Assembly: GCA_958295825.1 (NCBI GenBank)
Contig: OY282375.1
Coordinates: 2,465,489-2,529,488, forward strand
DNA length: 64,000 bases
Origin: an uncultured Candidatus Entotheonella sp.
Lineage (GTDB): Bacteria > Tectomicrobia > Entotheonellia > Entotheonellales > Entotheonellaceae
Reading direction: 5' to 3'
A program made the translations under genes and the position numbers. The notes below the pieces were generated by a model. It did not search any database, was not told where the DNA came from, and saw only the letters and a list, made by a program, of their open reading frames with translations. The stretch's first letter is position 1, and every line of letters begins with the position of its first letter. Below are positions 28,184-37,246 of the stretch, piece after piece.

Positions 28184-29161
28184 TTACTGGAGCGTCGTCA
28201 TCGTATCAGCCGACACCACGGCCGGCAGAGGGAAGTAGCCGTCTTTTACAACGATTTCCTGACCCGCCTTCGAGCTGATGAAGTTCAGGAACTCGTAGGT
28301 CAACTTGTCCAGCTCGGCGCCGGGTTTCTTGTTGACGTAAATATACAGGAAGCGCGCCAGCGGGTAATCGCCGCTGAGGCAGTTTTCCAGGGTCGGCTCG
28401 TACATCGGGCCTTGATCGGCCAGCGGCAGCGCGCGCACGCTGGAGGTCTTGTAGCCAATACCGGAATAGCCGACGCCGCCCAGATCGCTGGCCACACCCT
28501 GCACCACGGAGGAGGAACCGGGCTGTTCTTTCACGGTGTCCTTGTAATCACCCTTCTTCAGCGCCACGCTCTTGAAAAAGCCGTAGGTGCCGGAGGCGCT
28601 GTTACGACCGTACAGGGAAACTGGCCGTGCTGCCCAGTCATCGGTCAGGCCGGCGTCGCCCCAGACCGCGAGGTTGGTGCCGCCGCGCTTGAAGGTGGTG
28701 GAGAAAATACTGTCAACCTGCTGCAGGGTCAGACCTTCCACCGGGTTGTCCTTGTGCACGAACACCGCCAGGGCGTCGATGGCCACCTTCACCGGCGTCG
28801 GCTTGTAGCCGAATTCCTGCTCAAACTTGTCGAGCTCGGAGGACTTCATCTGGCGGCTCATGGGGCCCAACTGCGCGGTGCCTTCAATCAGCGCCGGCGG
28901 GGCGGTGGAGGAGCCCTTGCCCTCGATCTGGATGTTCACGTTCGGATAAATGGCCCGAAAGGCCTCGGCCCACAGGGTCAGGAGGTTGTTCAGCGTATCG
29001 GAGCCGATGCTGTTGAGATTGCCGGAAACGCCGCTGATGCGCTCGTACTGGGACAGACCAGCGTCCACTTCCACCTGCGCCGAAGCCGTCAACGCCGCAC
29101 CGAGCACCAGCCCGCCGGCGAGCACGAGGGAGACAAAACGCCTCGCAAGAACCGTCTTCAT
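28184..29161 (-). CDS. pstS: Periplasmic phosphate-binding protein PstS
   Basis: A 325-residue exported protein with signal peptide [20 protein letters not shown] to TASAQ. Phosphate-contacting segments are [16 protein letters not shown] near the mature N-terminus and [12 protein letters not shown] in the centre, with the [10 protein letters not shown] and AVFVHKDNP patterns of this PstS branch. AAAGGAG lies 8 nt from ATG 29161; a second in-frame ATG at 29167 is too close to it. It delivers phosphate to PstCA. The preceding phoB frame overlaps its first 278 bp. Confidence 0.94.
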   Translation of the reverse strand: MKTVLARRFVSLVLAGGLVLGAALTASAQVEVDAGLSQYERISGVSGNLNSIGSDTLNNLLTLWAEAFRAIYPNVNIQIEGKGSSTAPPALIEGTAQLGPMSRQMKSSELDKFEQEFGYKPTPVKVAIDALAVFVHKDNPVEGLTLQQVDSIFSTTFKRGGTNLAVWGDAGLTDDWAARPVSLYGRNSASGTYGFFKSVALKKGDYKDTVKEQPGSSSVVQGVASDLGGVGYSGIGYKTSSVRALPLADQGPMYEPTLENCLSGDYPLARFLYIYVNKKPGAELDKLTYEFLNFISSKAGQEIVVKDGYFPLPAVVSADTMTTLQ

Positions 29162-29861
29162 AGTCATTACTCCTTTGGTAGGGAGGAGGGGGAGCTTCCA
29201 TTGACGCCCTGCCCGTGCAAGGGCGCCGTCTTCGTACAGCATGCCTGCCCGTTGCAAAGATGCGGTTAGGACAGGGCGAAAATTGCGTCAGGCCGATTGG
29301 CGCGCCGCCGCGCCAGAGAGTCTTGAAGCGATAGTCGATCCCGCGCGTCGTCTCGATCATCTCGCGGAATCGCCCCAGCCTGCGGCGCAGGGCCGCGATG
29401 TGCACGTCCACCGAACGCTCGGTAACGCTGATGTCGGTGCCGCGGGCCCAATCGACAATTTGGTAACGGGTGAACACCCATCCCGGCCGCTGGGCCAGGA
29501 GTTGCAAAACGCGGAATTCCGTCGGGGTCAGACGGATGGATTGGTTGTAGACACGCACGTCGTGCTCATCCGGCGAAATGACCAGACCGCCCCGAACGAT
29601 CATTTCCGCGTCGGGAACGGGAGTCGTCCGCCGGCGCCGCAGGGCTGCCTTGATACGCGCCAGAAGTTCACGCAGCCCGTCCATACCCGGCAATAACACG
29701 TCCAGAATCACCAGATCAGGTCGCACCGAACCCACCGCAGCCAGTGCTTCCTCGCCTGAGCCGACACACGTTACGTCGTAGCCGGCTGCGGCGAGGTTGT
29801 ATTGCACCAACTCCAGGAGATCGGGTTCGTCATCGACCACCAGGACGTGAGCGCGATTCAT
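28884..29861 (-). pseudogene. phoB: Phosphate-regulon response regulator with receiver deletion and no normal stop
   Basis: ATG 29861 (GGGGAAGG upstream) starts MNRAHVLVVDDEPDLLELVQ, a normal PhoB receiver with the phospho-acceptor in LVILDVLLPGMDG. At about 29675 the frame jumps straight to LRELLARIKAALRR, so about 55 residues (helix 3 to strand 5, including the conserved Thr/Ser and Lys) are missing in frame. The winged-helix DNA-binding domain is complete (TPTEFRVLQLLAQRPG, SVDVHIAALRRRLG, TTRGIDYRF, ending about 29322). No stop follows; the frame runs 146 codons more, overlapping pstS. No phoR is adjacent. The protein may be dead, or constitutively active because the receiver can no longer inhibit it. 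Confidence 0.8.
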
Positions 29862-29945
29862 CGCCTTCCCCTCTTTCGGGGCCTCTAGGCGCTGAGTCGC
29901 TCGCGCGGCTTCTGTGAGGATTGACATTAAGCGACATCGTCGTGC

Positions 29946-31247
29946 CTAGAAATCCACCTGGAAGCGCATGGACACGATGGTGGTGAGTTCATCATTAAGG
30001 TCGCCACGATCCAGGTATGCCGCTATGTAATTCAATGTCACGCGGGCATTGTTGTGAGGGTACCAGTTCACGCCCAGCGTGAAGTTGCGCTCCACGCCGC
30101 CATCGAAATCACCATCGCTGAGATCGATTCTGGACATGCGGACCGCGAGTTCGACCGCCCCCATGGCGCCCTTTTTCAAGTCGAACTTACGTTTCGGCTT
30201 CGGACGGCCGAAGGCGCCGCCGCTGTAGGCCCGTGATTCACCCGTCAGGAAATAACTACCCATGACGTAGTAGGCGGCGAACGTGGGGTGTTCTTTACCC
30301 ATGCCGCCGGGCGTTGCGGTCATGTATTCCGCCTGGACCGAAATCGGCCCATACACCAAAGCGCCTTCCAAGCCGATTTGGTCAACTTGGCCGGAGTCCC
30401 CGCGAACATCGACGAGCCGCACGCCCTTGGTCCTTCCCTCGGGGCGAGCACGAAATCTAAAACCCTCTTCCTTTTGCAGGTGGTAGGCCAAACCTACGTG
30501 CGCCAACTGGGTCTTGCTGGCTTGGTAGGGCGTGGCGGCTAGCCGGAAGGTGAAATTGTTGTCGGGGCTGTCGGTGAAGCTATCGACCGTTCCGTCGTCG
30601 TCGGAACGTGTCATGGAGAAAGCCCAATGGATGCGTTTATTCATGACGCTGTTCTTGAGCAGAACGCCGACTTGCCGGCCAGGCACGAAAGCGTCAGTGA
30701 GAGAACGCTCCTGGAAGGTGATGAAACGGCTACTGGTCAGCTCCTCCAGGCCGAAGGGTGCCTTGAACTTGCCGACGTAAATATTGCCGAATGCCGGCAA
30801 CTTGACGAATCGCAGGTAGACGTCGGTCCAACTTACATTGCCGCCGGCGAAATCGTATTCAGCCTTGAAGCGGATGTACTTGTGCAGCGTGCCGCGGATG
30901 TAGATGCGGCTGCGCCGGAAGAAGATGCGGTCCAGCGGTTCGTCCAGATTTCCGTCGCCATCCACGAAGAAAGCATCTTCAATCTCATCGCTCGGCCGGA
31001 TGAAATTCCAGTCGTTCTGGATCCGGCCGCCGATGCGGATCTCGACGCTCTTGTCCAGGGTGCGGAGGCGCAGTCCATTGCGCCACAGCGCCTCCAGGTT
31101 CTTCGACTCGTCTATCTTGGCGGCCTCTTCCAGACGCTGGACCCGCTCCTCCAGGCTCATCTGGGCCTGAACCATCGTGCCCGCGCTCAGGACGACCACC
31201 AACGCCAGGCCTAACGCTGGCATGCCTACTCGCACTTGGCGTTTCAC
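29946..31247 (-). CDS. Phosphate/polyphosphate-selective porin (OprP/OprO type)
   Basis: A 433-residue outer-membrane beta-barrel with signal peptide (ALGLALVVVLSAGTMVQAQ), a short N-terminal coiled coil (MSLEERVQRLEEAAKID) and then the OprP/OprO barrel signature IRIGGRIQNDWNF, FRRSRIYIRGTLHKYIRFKAEYDF and GKFKAPFGLEELTSSRF, ending in the terminal aromatic MRFQVDF required for barrel assembly. The start is GTG 31247 with AAGGAGG 6 nt away. It heads the phosphate locus and probably admits phosphate or polyphosphate under starvation. Confidence 0.92.
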   Translation of the reverse strand: MKRQVRVGMPALGLALVVVLSAGTMVQAQMSLEERVQRLEEAAKIDESKNLEALWRNGLRLRTLDKSVEIRIGGRIQNDWNFIRPSDEIEDAFFVDGDGNLDEPLDRIFFRRSRIYIRGTLHKYIRFKAEYDFAGGNVSWTDVYLRFVKLPAFGNIYVGKFKAPFGLEELTSSRFITFQERSLTDAFVPGRQVGVLLKNSVMNKRIHWAFSMTRSDDDGTVDSFTDSPDNNFTFRLAATPYQASKTQLAHVGLAYHLQKEEGFRFRARPEGRTKGVRLVDVRGDSGQVDQIGLEGALVYGPISVQAEYMTATPGGMGKEHPTFAAYYVMGSYFLTGESRAYSGGAFGRPKPKRKFDLKKGAMGAVELAVRMSRIDLSDGDFDGGVERNFTLGVNWYPHNNARVTLNYIAAYLDRGDLNDELTTIVSMRFQVDF

Positions 31248-31293
31248 TCAAACCTCCTTATCCCATGCGTAACAGTCAGTAACGACACGAATC

Positions 31294-31318
31294 CCTTGTT
31301 CCACAAGCACGAACAAGG
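31294..31318. promoter_or_regulatory. Inverted repeat upstream of the phosphate porin
   Basis: Perfect 8-bp arms CCTTGTTC and GAACAAGG with a 9-nt spacer, about 50 bp upstream of the porin start. It does not match a Pho box. It could be an operator, or a terminator-like hairpin after the aquaporin gene region, but it has no T-run. Confidence 0.4.
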
Positions 31319-31410
31319 TACGGTGAATATGGCTCAAGATACGCAGCGGACGATTAGGAGCGAGTAAAGATCAGGTTAAATGTGGGTACAATCTACATTG
31401 GCCACCGGGT

Positions 31411-32244
31411 TTAAGGGGTTCCATTTGCGGTGTATCGTTCCCCCACCAGTTGCCAAACCAGACCGCCCAGCGGCCCGCCGATCAACGGACCGACGATATA
31501 CACCCAGAAGCCACCGTCGGGACCGGGAATCGCCACGCTTCCCCAGCCCAACATGAAAGCGACCAAGCGCGGCCCGAAGTCGCGCGCCGGATTCCAGCCG
31601 GCCTGGGTCAGCGGCGCGAACAGGCTGATGAGTACCGCCACCGTGAAACCGATGAAAAACGGGGTCAGATTGGAACCGGGCTTGTCGGTGTTACGCGATG
31701 ACGTAAGCGCGAAGATTACCAGCACCAGCACGGCGGTGCCGAATCCCTCAACCAGCGCCGCCTGCCCGGGCGAAACGAGGGCGCGAGCCGCTGCATCGGT
31801 GCCGAATATCGCCGGGTTCGGAAAGTATTCGCCAAACACCATGGCGGACAACTCGCTGCCCGGCGCACCACGCACGACCCCGTTGGCCGCCTCGAAACGC
31901 CGCAGCAGCGGACCGAACAACGCCGCCACCGTGGCGCCGGCCAAAACCGCGCCGGCAAGTTGCGCCGCCACGTACGGCAGCAGCCTTTTGGCCGGGAAAC
32001 CCGCCGGTCGAAACAGGGCCATGGACAGAGACACCGCCGGGTTGAGGTGCGCTCCCGACAGACCGGCCGACACGTAGATCGCCAGCGTGACGCCAAATCC
32101 CCACACCGCCGCCACCTGCCACAATCCCACCTGCGCACCCGACAGCACCGCGCTCGCCACCGATCCGGTGCCAAACAGCACCAACAGATACGTGCCCAGC
32201 GCCTCGCCGGCCAAGGCCTTGTTCAGCGATGGTTGGGGGGGCAT
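31411..32244 (-). CDS. Aquaporin / glycerol facilitator (MIP family)
   Basis: A 277-residue six-helix channel with both half-helix NPA motifs: SGAHLNPAVSLS in loop B and GWNPARDFGPR in loop E. The Asp after the second NPAR (NPARD) and the extra glycine-rich residues point to the glycerol-facilitator branch rather than strict water channels. The start follows GAGGAGGAGAGACG. It lies 163 bp upstream of the porin on the same strand. Confidence 0.92.
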   Translation of the reverse strand: MPPQPSLNKALAGEALGTYLLVLFGTGSVASAVLSGAQVGLWQVAAVWGFGVTLAIYVSAGLSGAHLNPAVSLSMALFRPAGFPAKRLLPYVAAQLAGAVLAGATVAALFGPLLRRFEAANGVVRGAPGSELSAMVFGEYFPNPAIFGTDAAARALVSPGQAALVEGFGTAVLVLVIFALTSSRNTDKPGSNLTPFFIGFTVAVLISLFAPLTQAGWNPARDFGPRLVAFMLGWGSVAIPGPDGGFWVYIVGPLIGGPLGGLVWQLVGERYTANGTP

Positions 32245-32324
32245 GGTCGTCTCTCCTCCTCATTTGGTGCGAGGGGTACGTTAGGCTCGGCACGTTAGCT
32301 TTCGGACTTTCCTATATTAAGGTC

Positions 32325-32353
32325 TTGACGTAAACCGATTAACGGCTTATGAT
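32325..32353 (+). promoter_or_regulatory. Sigma70-type promoter for the IS1595 transposase/P63C unit
   Basis: TTGACG (32325-32330), a 17-bp spacer and TATGAT (32348-32353), 38 bp upstream of the transposase GTG. Both boxes are one base from consensus. Confidence 0.6.
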
Positions 32354-32390
32354 TCTCTGCATTACCAATGTTTCAGAGAAGGAATGAGCC

Positions 32391-33116
32391 GTGAACATCA
32401 CCCAGGTATTCGAGAAGGTTCCCACCCAGAAAGACTGTATCGCCCACCTCGAAAAGACAAGATGGGGCGACAAGCCCACCTGCCCTTACTGCAAGTCCGA
32501 CAACACGGCTCGGATGCAGCATCGCCACCGCTGTTACAACTGTCGGACTGCCTTCAGCGTCACAGTTGGCACGATCTTCCACCACACCCACGTGCCCCTT
32601 CAGAAGTGGTTCCTAGCCGTCACGCTCATGCTGAATGCCAAGAAGGGACTGTCGGCCCTTCAGTTGTCTCGCGACCTCCAAGTAAACGAGAACACCGCTT
32701 GGCGCATCGCCATGCAGATTCGTAAGGCCATGAACCAGGTTGACCAGCAGCGCATGCTGAGCGGAATCGTCGAGATGGATGAAACGTATGTCGGCGGCAA
32801 GCCGCGCAAAGGGAAAAAGTACGACAACCCGGAGGACAAGCCGAAGCCCGACCGCGGCACGAAGAAGGCTCCGGTTATCGGCGCGCTCGAAAGGAATGGT
32901 ATGTCGAGGGCGACGTCCACACGAACAACATCGAGTCGTTCTGGGCCGTCCTGAAGCGCGACATGTTTGGCCAGTTCCACAGCGTCAGCGGCCGGCACTT
33001 ACAGAAGTACGTTGACGAGTTCTGCTTCCGGTACAACATGCGACACGTGCTGCGGGCGGCCGGCCTGGACGATGTTCGACAAGACCATCAACCGCGCATT
33101 GGGGGTGACGATATGA
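32391..33116 (+). pseudogene. IS1595-family (ISXO2-like) transposase, internally deleted
   Basis: GTG 32391 starts MNITQVFEKVPTQKDC with the zinc-ribbon CPYCKSDN...CYNCRTAF and the first catalytic Asp in EMDETYVGGKPRK. After APVIGALERNG (about 32895) the sequence jumps, one frame away, to YVEGDVHTNNIESFWAVLKR (third catalytic region) and FCFRYNMRH. The second Asp region (about 75 residues) is missing. A second frame change at about 33050 restores the original frame for the C-terminus MFDKTINRALGVTI and a TGA at 33114-33116. That TGA overlaps the ATG of the P63C gene (ATGA). Terminal inverted repeats were not found. Confidence 0.8.
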
Positions 33117-34006
33117 GTGACGGACCTCTGAAGGTCATCGCAGGGGCGCCAGATCACCCACTCGTTATCGGTAGCATCAAGATACCGTGTTATGTGCTGG
33201 AAGATGAGACACGTGTTCTAACTCAATCCGGCATCTTTCTAGGAATTGGAGCCAGTCGTGGAAGCCCCAAGATAGACCGCGGTGCACAAATCCCAAGTTT
33301 TTTGGCTTCTAAAGCCATTTTCCCTTTTGTTTCCAATGAGTTGATCGCGGTGCTCAAATCACCCGTTTTATTTCAGCCGCCAGAGGGTGGAAGAACGGCC
33401 TACGGATACCCCGCAACCATACTGGCTGATGTCTGCGAGGCTATTTTGGAGGCTCGCCATGCGGGCGTTTTGCGTCCCCAACAGATACCCATTGCTGAGA
33501 ATTGTAGGGTTTTGTCACGCGCCCTTATGAGGACGGCCATCATTGCCTTGGTAGACGAGGCGACTGGCTATCAGCGCATCCGAGAAGAACGTGCCCTTGC
33601 CACCATCCTTGAGAAGTTTATCGCCAAGGAATTGCAGCCTTGGACTCGCACCTTCCCGTATGAATTCTATGACCAGATATTCCGACTCAAGAGGTGGCCT
33701 GGGCCGGATGGCGTCAAACGTCCATCCATGATCGGTCACTACACCAACGATTTCGTGTATGCCCGCATCGCGCCGCAAGTGCTTGAAGAACTCAGGAGGA
33801 TTAACCCTACCCTCGCGCCCGGCCAGCGAAGGCACAGGCATCATCAATGGTTCACGCCCGAATTGGGTCATCCCAGGCTCAGGGAACATATTGCTGGCGT
33901 AGTCGCTCTGATGCGCGCCGCTTCGAGATGGGATGCTTTTCTGCGTTCCTTAAGGCGGGCCTTCCCCAAAATGAACGAAGAGGTTCCCTTACCCCTCGAC
34001 GAATAA
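33113..34006 (+). CDS. P63C-domain protein coupled to IS1595 transposase
   Basis: A 297-residue protein starting MSDGPLKVIAGAPDHPL. The C-terminal part has WTRTFPYEFYDQIFRLKRWP, the hallmark of the P63C domain, and a helical region GYPATILADVCEAILEARHAG. The function of P63C proteins is unknown; they are found in mobile and prophage contexts. The start codon overlaps the natural stop of the transposase (ATGA), which implies a transposon passenger or accessory gene. Base composition is more A/T-rich than the flanking chromosome. It appears intact although its transposase is broken. Confidence 0.75.
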   Translation: MSDGPLKVIAGAPDHPLVIGSIKIPCYVLEDETRVLTQSGIFLGIGASRGSPKIDRGAQIPSFLASKAIFPFVSNELIAVLKSPVLFQPPEGGRTAYGYPATILADVCEAILEARHAGVLRPQQIPIAENCRVLSRALMRTAIIALVDEATGYQRIREERALATILEKFIAKELQPWTRTFPYEFYDQIFRLKRWPGPDGVKRPSMIGHYTNDFVYARIAPQVLEELRRINPTLAPGQRRHRHHQWFTPELGHPRLREHIAGVVALMRAASRWDAFLRSLRRAFPKMNEEVPLPLDE

Positions 34007-34024
34007 CCTCCTATACACCCCCTA

Positions 34025-34171
34025 GGCTCAGGACTCATAACCAGAAACTAACCGTGGCAGCTATGCAGATGGCGCTGAAGAACGTATGCGCACAGCGGTC
34101 GTACCGAGTGGCGATGCGGCACCAATCCTTGAGCCTGCCAAACAGGCGCTCAATGAGGTTACGGCTCTTGT
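34025..34171 (-). mobile_element. Fragment of an IS5-family (IS427-type) element
   Basis: This 147-bp piece is an inverted copy of the right end of the element at 34704-35549 (matching about 35403-35549), with the terminal GGCTCAGGACTCATAACC. I count eight mismatches, so it derives from a related but not identical element. It encodes the C-terminal transposase end (ERLFGRLK region) on the minus strand and is cut by an IS21-type end at 34171. Confidence 0.85.
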
Positions 34172-34703
34172 GTCAGCGTCAGTGAAAAAAGTCCCCCAAA
34201 CGGCATTTTAAGGTGTCCCCTCAAGTAACTCGTGCAACCCTCTGGTTTCCCACAAACCGGAGGCCAGCATGCTTACTCAAGAGGACTACTGGATGATACA
34301 GGAGCTACGTCACCAAGGGGTCTACCAAGGCGACATTGCCAAGCGCCTCGGGGTACATACCACAACGGTCAGACGCGCCCTCAAGCGCGGCAGGCCGCCT
34401 TCCAGGACACGCCGCCGCGAAAGGTACGCCAAGCTCAAGCCCTACGTGGCAACCGTGGACAAGCTGCTCCGCGCCGGCGTCTTCAACGCCGTGGTCATCT
34501 TTCGCGAGCTCCAGGCTCTGGGATACGACGGCAAGATTCGTGTCTTGCGCGCCTACATCGAGCCCAGACGAGCCCTGCGGCCCAGTCGCGCCACCGCGCG
34601 GTTCGAAACCGAGCCCGCCAGGCAACTGCAGCATGACTGGGGCGACGTCATCGTCCCAGTCGGCGGCAAGGCCCGGAGAGTCCGTATCGCCGTCCATGTC
34701 CTA
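34171..34703 (+). mobile_element. istA: Left end of an IS21-family element with truncated istA
   Basis: It begins TGTCAGCGTCAGTG followed by AAAAAAGTCCCCC and AAGGTGTCCCC boxes, typical IS21 end repeats. ATG 34269 starts MLTQEDYWMIQELRHQGV with a helix-turn-helix (YQGDIAKRLGVHTTTVRRALKRG) and, later, RFETEPARQLQHDWGDV, the start of the IstA catalytic domain (first Asp in DWG). The gene is interrupted at 34703 by the next insertion sequence. No istB is present in the window. Confidence 0.85.
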
Positions 34704-35549
34704 GGCTCAGGACCTATAAAAGGGTATCATGGGGCCTGTGATGAGAGTCAACACGCTGACGCCACAAGGAGAGCGATCATGTCCGAGCACCACTTCTGGC
34801 TGTCCGACGACCAGGTTGACCGACTCAAACCCCTGTCACCCAACAAGGTGCGCGGCGTCCCACGCGTCGATGACCGAAAGGTCACCAGCGGTATCATCCA
34901 CGTCATCCGCTATGGGCTGAGGTGGCGCGACGCGCCCGCCTGTTACGGACCCCACAAGACACTCTACAATCGCTTCGTGCGCTGGAGCAGGGCCAGGGTC
35001 TTCGACCGTATCTTCCAAGCCCTGGCTGCCGAAAGCACCGCCACCAAGACGGGCATGATCGATAGCACCCATCTCAAAGCGCATCGTACCGCAGCCAGCT
35101 TGCTGAAAAAGGGGGGCTTTCGCGCTGCATCGGACGCACCCGGGGCGGGCTGAACTCGAAGCTCCACGCCGTCTGCGACGGCGATGGCAAGCCCGTCGTG
35201 CTGCGGTTGACGGCGGGGCAGGTCAGCGACTACTGCGGGGCTGATACGGTACTTGACGCCCTACCGGAAGCCGGTGTCCTGATAGCCGACAAGGGTTATG
35301 ACAGCGACAGGTTGCGCAAGGCCCTTGCCGAACGTGGCGTCAAGTCCTGTATTCCGGGCCGCGCCAACCGTAAAGAGCCGATTGTCTACGACACGGAGCT
35401 TTACAAGAGCCGCAACCTCATCGAGCGCTTGTTCGGCAGACTCAAGGATTGGCGCCGCATCGCCACTCGTTACGACCGCTGTGCGCATACGTTCTTCAGT
35501 GCCATCTGCATAGCTGCCACGGTTAGTTTCTGGTTATGAGTCCTGAGCC
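34704..35549 (+). mobile_element. Complete IS5-family (IS427-group) insertion sequence
   Basis: An 846-bp element with terminal inverted repeats: left GGCTCAGGACCTATAA, right (reverse complement) GGCTCAGGACTCATAA, 14 of 16 matching. Both ends are flanked by TA, the usual target for this group, although the right flank is not IS21 sequence. The transposase is split into two overlapping frames joined at an A5G6 run. Confidence 0.88.
34779..35540 (+). CDS. IS427-group transposase in two frames (-1 frameshift at A5G6)
   Basis: Frame 1 starts at ATG 34779 (MSEHHFWLSDDQVDRLKP), carries IIHVIRYGLRWRDAP and the first catalytic Asp in MIDSTHLKAHRTAAS, and ends at 35153. At the run of five A and six G (35106-35116) a -1 shift continues into LSRCIGRTRGGLNSKLHAVCDG, LIADKGYDSDRL (second Asp), NLIERLFGRLKDWRRIATRYD (Glu) and stops at 35540. 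Two-ORF transposases made by programmed frameshifting are known in this group, so the shift is probably functional rather than a mutation. Confidence 0.85.
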
Positions 35550-36170
35550 TACAGTAAAGACGCCCGCGGGTGGCGTAGACTGACCTTGATCATCATAGCC
35601 CCAACACTGTACCACGCCCGTCTCAAGCAGGCAGGGATGCCGCCACCCAGCACTGACCGCGACAAAGGTACCCGTCGGCCACCTGGATTGACCATATTCA
35701 TTATTACCCCAGCATCGCACAATGCCCATCTCAAGCAAGCCGCAGGTATGATTATACCCGGCACTAACCGCAATGAAGGTACCTTGTCCTGGCCTGGACT
35801 GACCAAAGTAATTACTACCCCAGCATTGCACAACGCCTGTTTCGAGTAGACCGCAGGTATGCCGCCATCCGGCACTAATCGCGGTAAAGGTGCCTGCGGG
35901 CGGCGTGGACTGTCCATAATCATCATTACCCCAACACTCCACGACACCTGTCTCAAGCAGGCCGCAGGTGTGGTAACTCCCGGCGCTGACCTCGGCAAAA
36001 GTGCCCGTAAATGGCATGGACTGACCATAAAAATTATCGCCCCAGCATTGCACGACACCCGTCTCAAGCAGACCACAGGTATGATTACGCCCGGCACTAA
36101 CCGAGATAAATCTGTTAACGCTGTCTCCATCATCGGCCTGCACGACCACCCTTACGTCGTCACTGGCCGT
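35550..36170 (-). pseudogene. Truncated RCC1-repeat protein
   Basis: Reading leftwards, five about 37-residue RCC1-type repeats are seen, each of the form SAGxxHTCGLLETGVVQCWGxNxxGQS, preceded by VRVVVQADDGDSVNRF. The gene has lost its 3' end at the insertion sequence (35549), where the frame runs into the IS terminus, and its 5' end at the junction with the metC fragment (about 36170). The frame continues open through the antisense of metC, but that part is not protein-like. RCC1 repeats form beta-propellers. The DNA encoding the repeats is itself repetitive. Confidence 0.65.
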
Positions 36171-36767
36171 CTCGCCGGCGTCATCTCCATCCAGGCGGCC
36201 ACCAAGTACATCGCCGGGCACTCCGACGCGGTCATCGGCACCATCACCGCCCGCACCGAGGCGCTGTTCCGCCGCATCAAGGACACCACCATGGCCTTCG
36301 GTGACGTCGCCGCGCCGGACACAAGCTACCTGGCCCTGCGTGGCCTGCGCTCCATGGCCGCGCGGCTGCGACAACAGCAGACGGCCGGCCTGCAAATCGC
36401 CGGCTGGCTGCGCGGCCGCCCCGAGGTGAAGCGCGTCCTCTATCCTGCTCTTCCCGGCGACCCCGGACACGCCATCTGGAAACGCGATTTTACGGGGGCG
36501 TGCAGCCTGTTCAGCATCGTGCTGCACACCGGCGATGAAGCTGCCGTCGCCCGCATGGTGGACGCCTACCGCTATTTCAAGATCGGCGCCAGCTGGGGCG
36601 GCTTCGAGAGCCTCGTCATCCCTGCCTACCCTGCCCAATTGCGCACCGCCGTTCCCTGGACGGACCCCGGCTTCGTGCTCCGCTACCACGTCGGCCTGGA
36701 AGCTCCCGAGGATTTGAGGGCTGATCTGGAGGAAGGATTCGAGCGCCTGCGGCAGGCTCTGTGCTGA
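36165..36767 (+). pseudogene. metC: N-terminally truncated cystathionine beta-lyase
   Basis: From GVISIQAATKYIAGHSDAVIGT (containing the PLP-binding Lys) the sequence matches the C-terminal half of MetC-type PLP enzymes: TSYLALRGLRSMAARLRQQ, FTGACSLFSIVL, RYFKIGASWGGFESLVIP and a normal C-terminus EGFERLRQALC. The N-terminal about 190 residues are absent and replaced by antisense RCC1-repeat DNA. The true enzyme makes homocysteine from cystathionine; this copy cannot be functional. Confidence 0.75.
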
Positions 36768-36883
36768 ACTCGGCATGAAAACGTTTTGGGCGGTGGAGAT
36801 GCGGATACGCGCACCGCGCTGTGAGAGGACCACCAGTGGACGGGGTTGACTATGAGATTGTTACGCGACCTCTACAACCGTTC

Positions 36884-37242
36884 GGTTCGGCTTACGGAAG
36901 AACGGCAGGCGCCCATCCAGAAATGACCGACCCCGTTTCCCGCATTGCGGAAATGCTCGCGGTAAAGCCACACGGTTTTGGCGTCGGGCAGCTTGTCTTC
37001 GAGTGCCAGCCCCAGGAAGCGCACGAAGGACAGGCGGTCGCGCATCGGGTACTCGACCTGGTCATCCGACAGATTGTAGAGAGCACACAGCAGGATGGCT
37101 TTGAACATGACGATGGTGGCCCACGGCTTGCACCCCGCCTTGGCACTTGCGCTTGTCGGCTGGCTTGCGCCAGACGTTTTCCAGGCGGCTTTAGAGATGC
37201 CCAGAGATAGTCGGACTTATGGAACAGACTCTGATTCCCCAA
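36884..37242 (-). pseudogene. IS5-group transposase remnant (N-terminal part)
   Basis: Reading leftwards, MGNQSLFHKSDYL (from 37242) and, in another frame, MFKAILLCALYNLSDDQVEYPMRDRLSFVRFLGLALEDKLPDAKTVWLYREHF match the N-terminal domain of IS5-type transposases. A frame change near 37100 and truncation at about 36890 make it inactive. The catalytic DDE part is missing. Confidence 0.8.
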
Positions 37243-37246
37243 ACTC

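Noticed and set aside
29162..29321. Pho box upstream of pstS (CTGTCCTAACC)
   Set aside because: Only one weak half-site is recognisable; the second 11-bp repeat of the consensus is absent. The GTTAC direct repeat upstream of the porin is also too poor a match.
31294..31318. Rho-independent terminator
   Set aside because: The inverted repeat has no T-run on either strand, so it was left as a possible operator.
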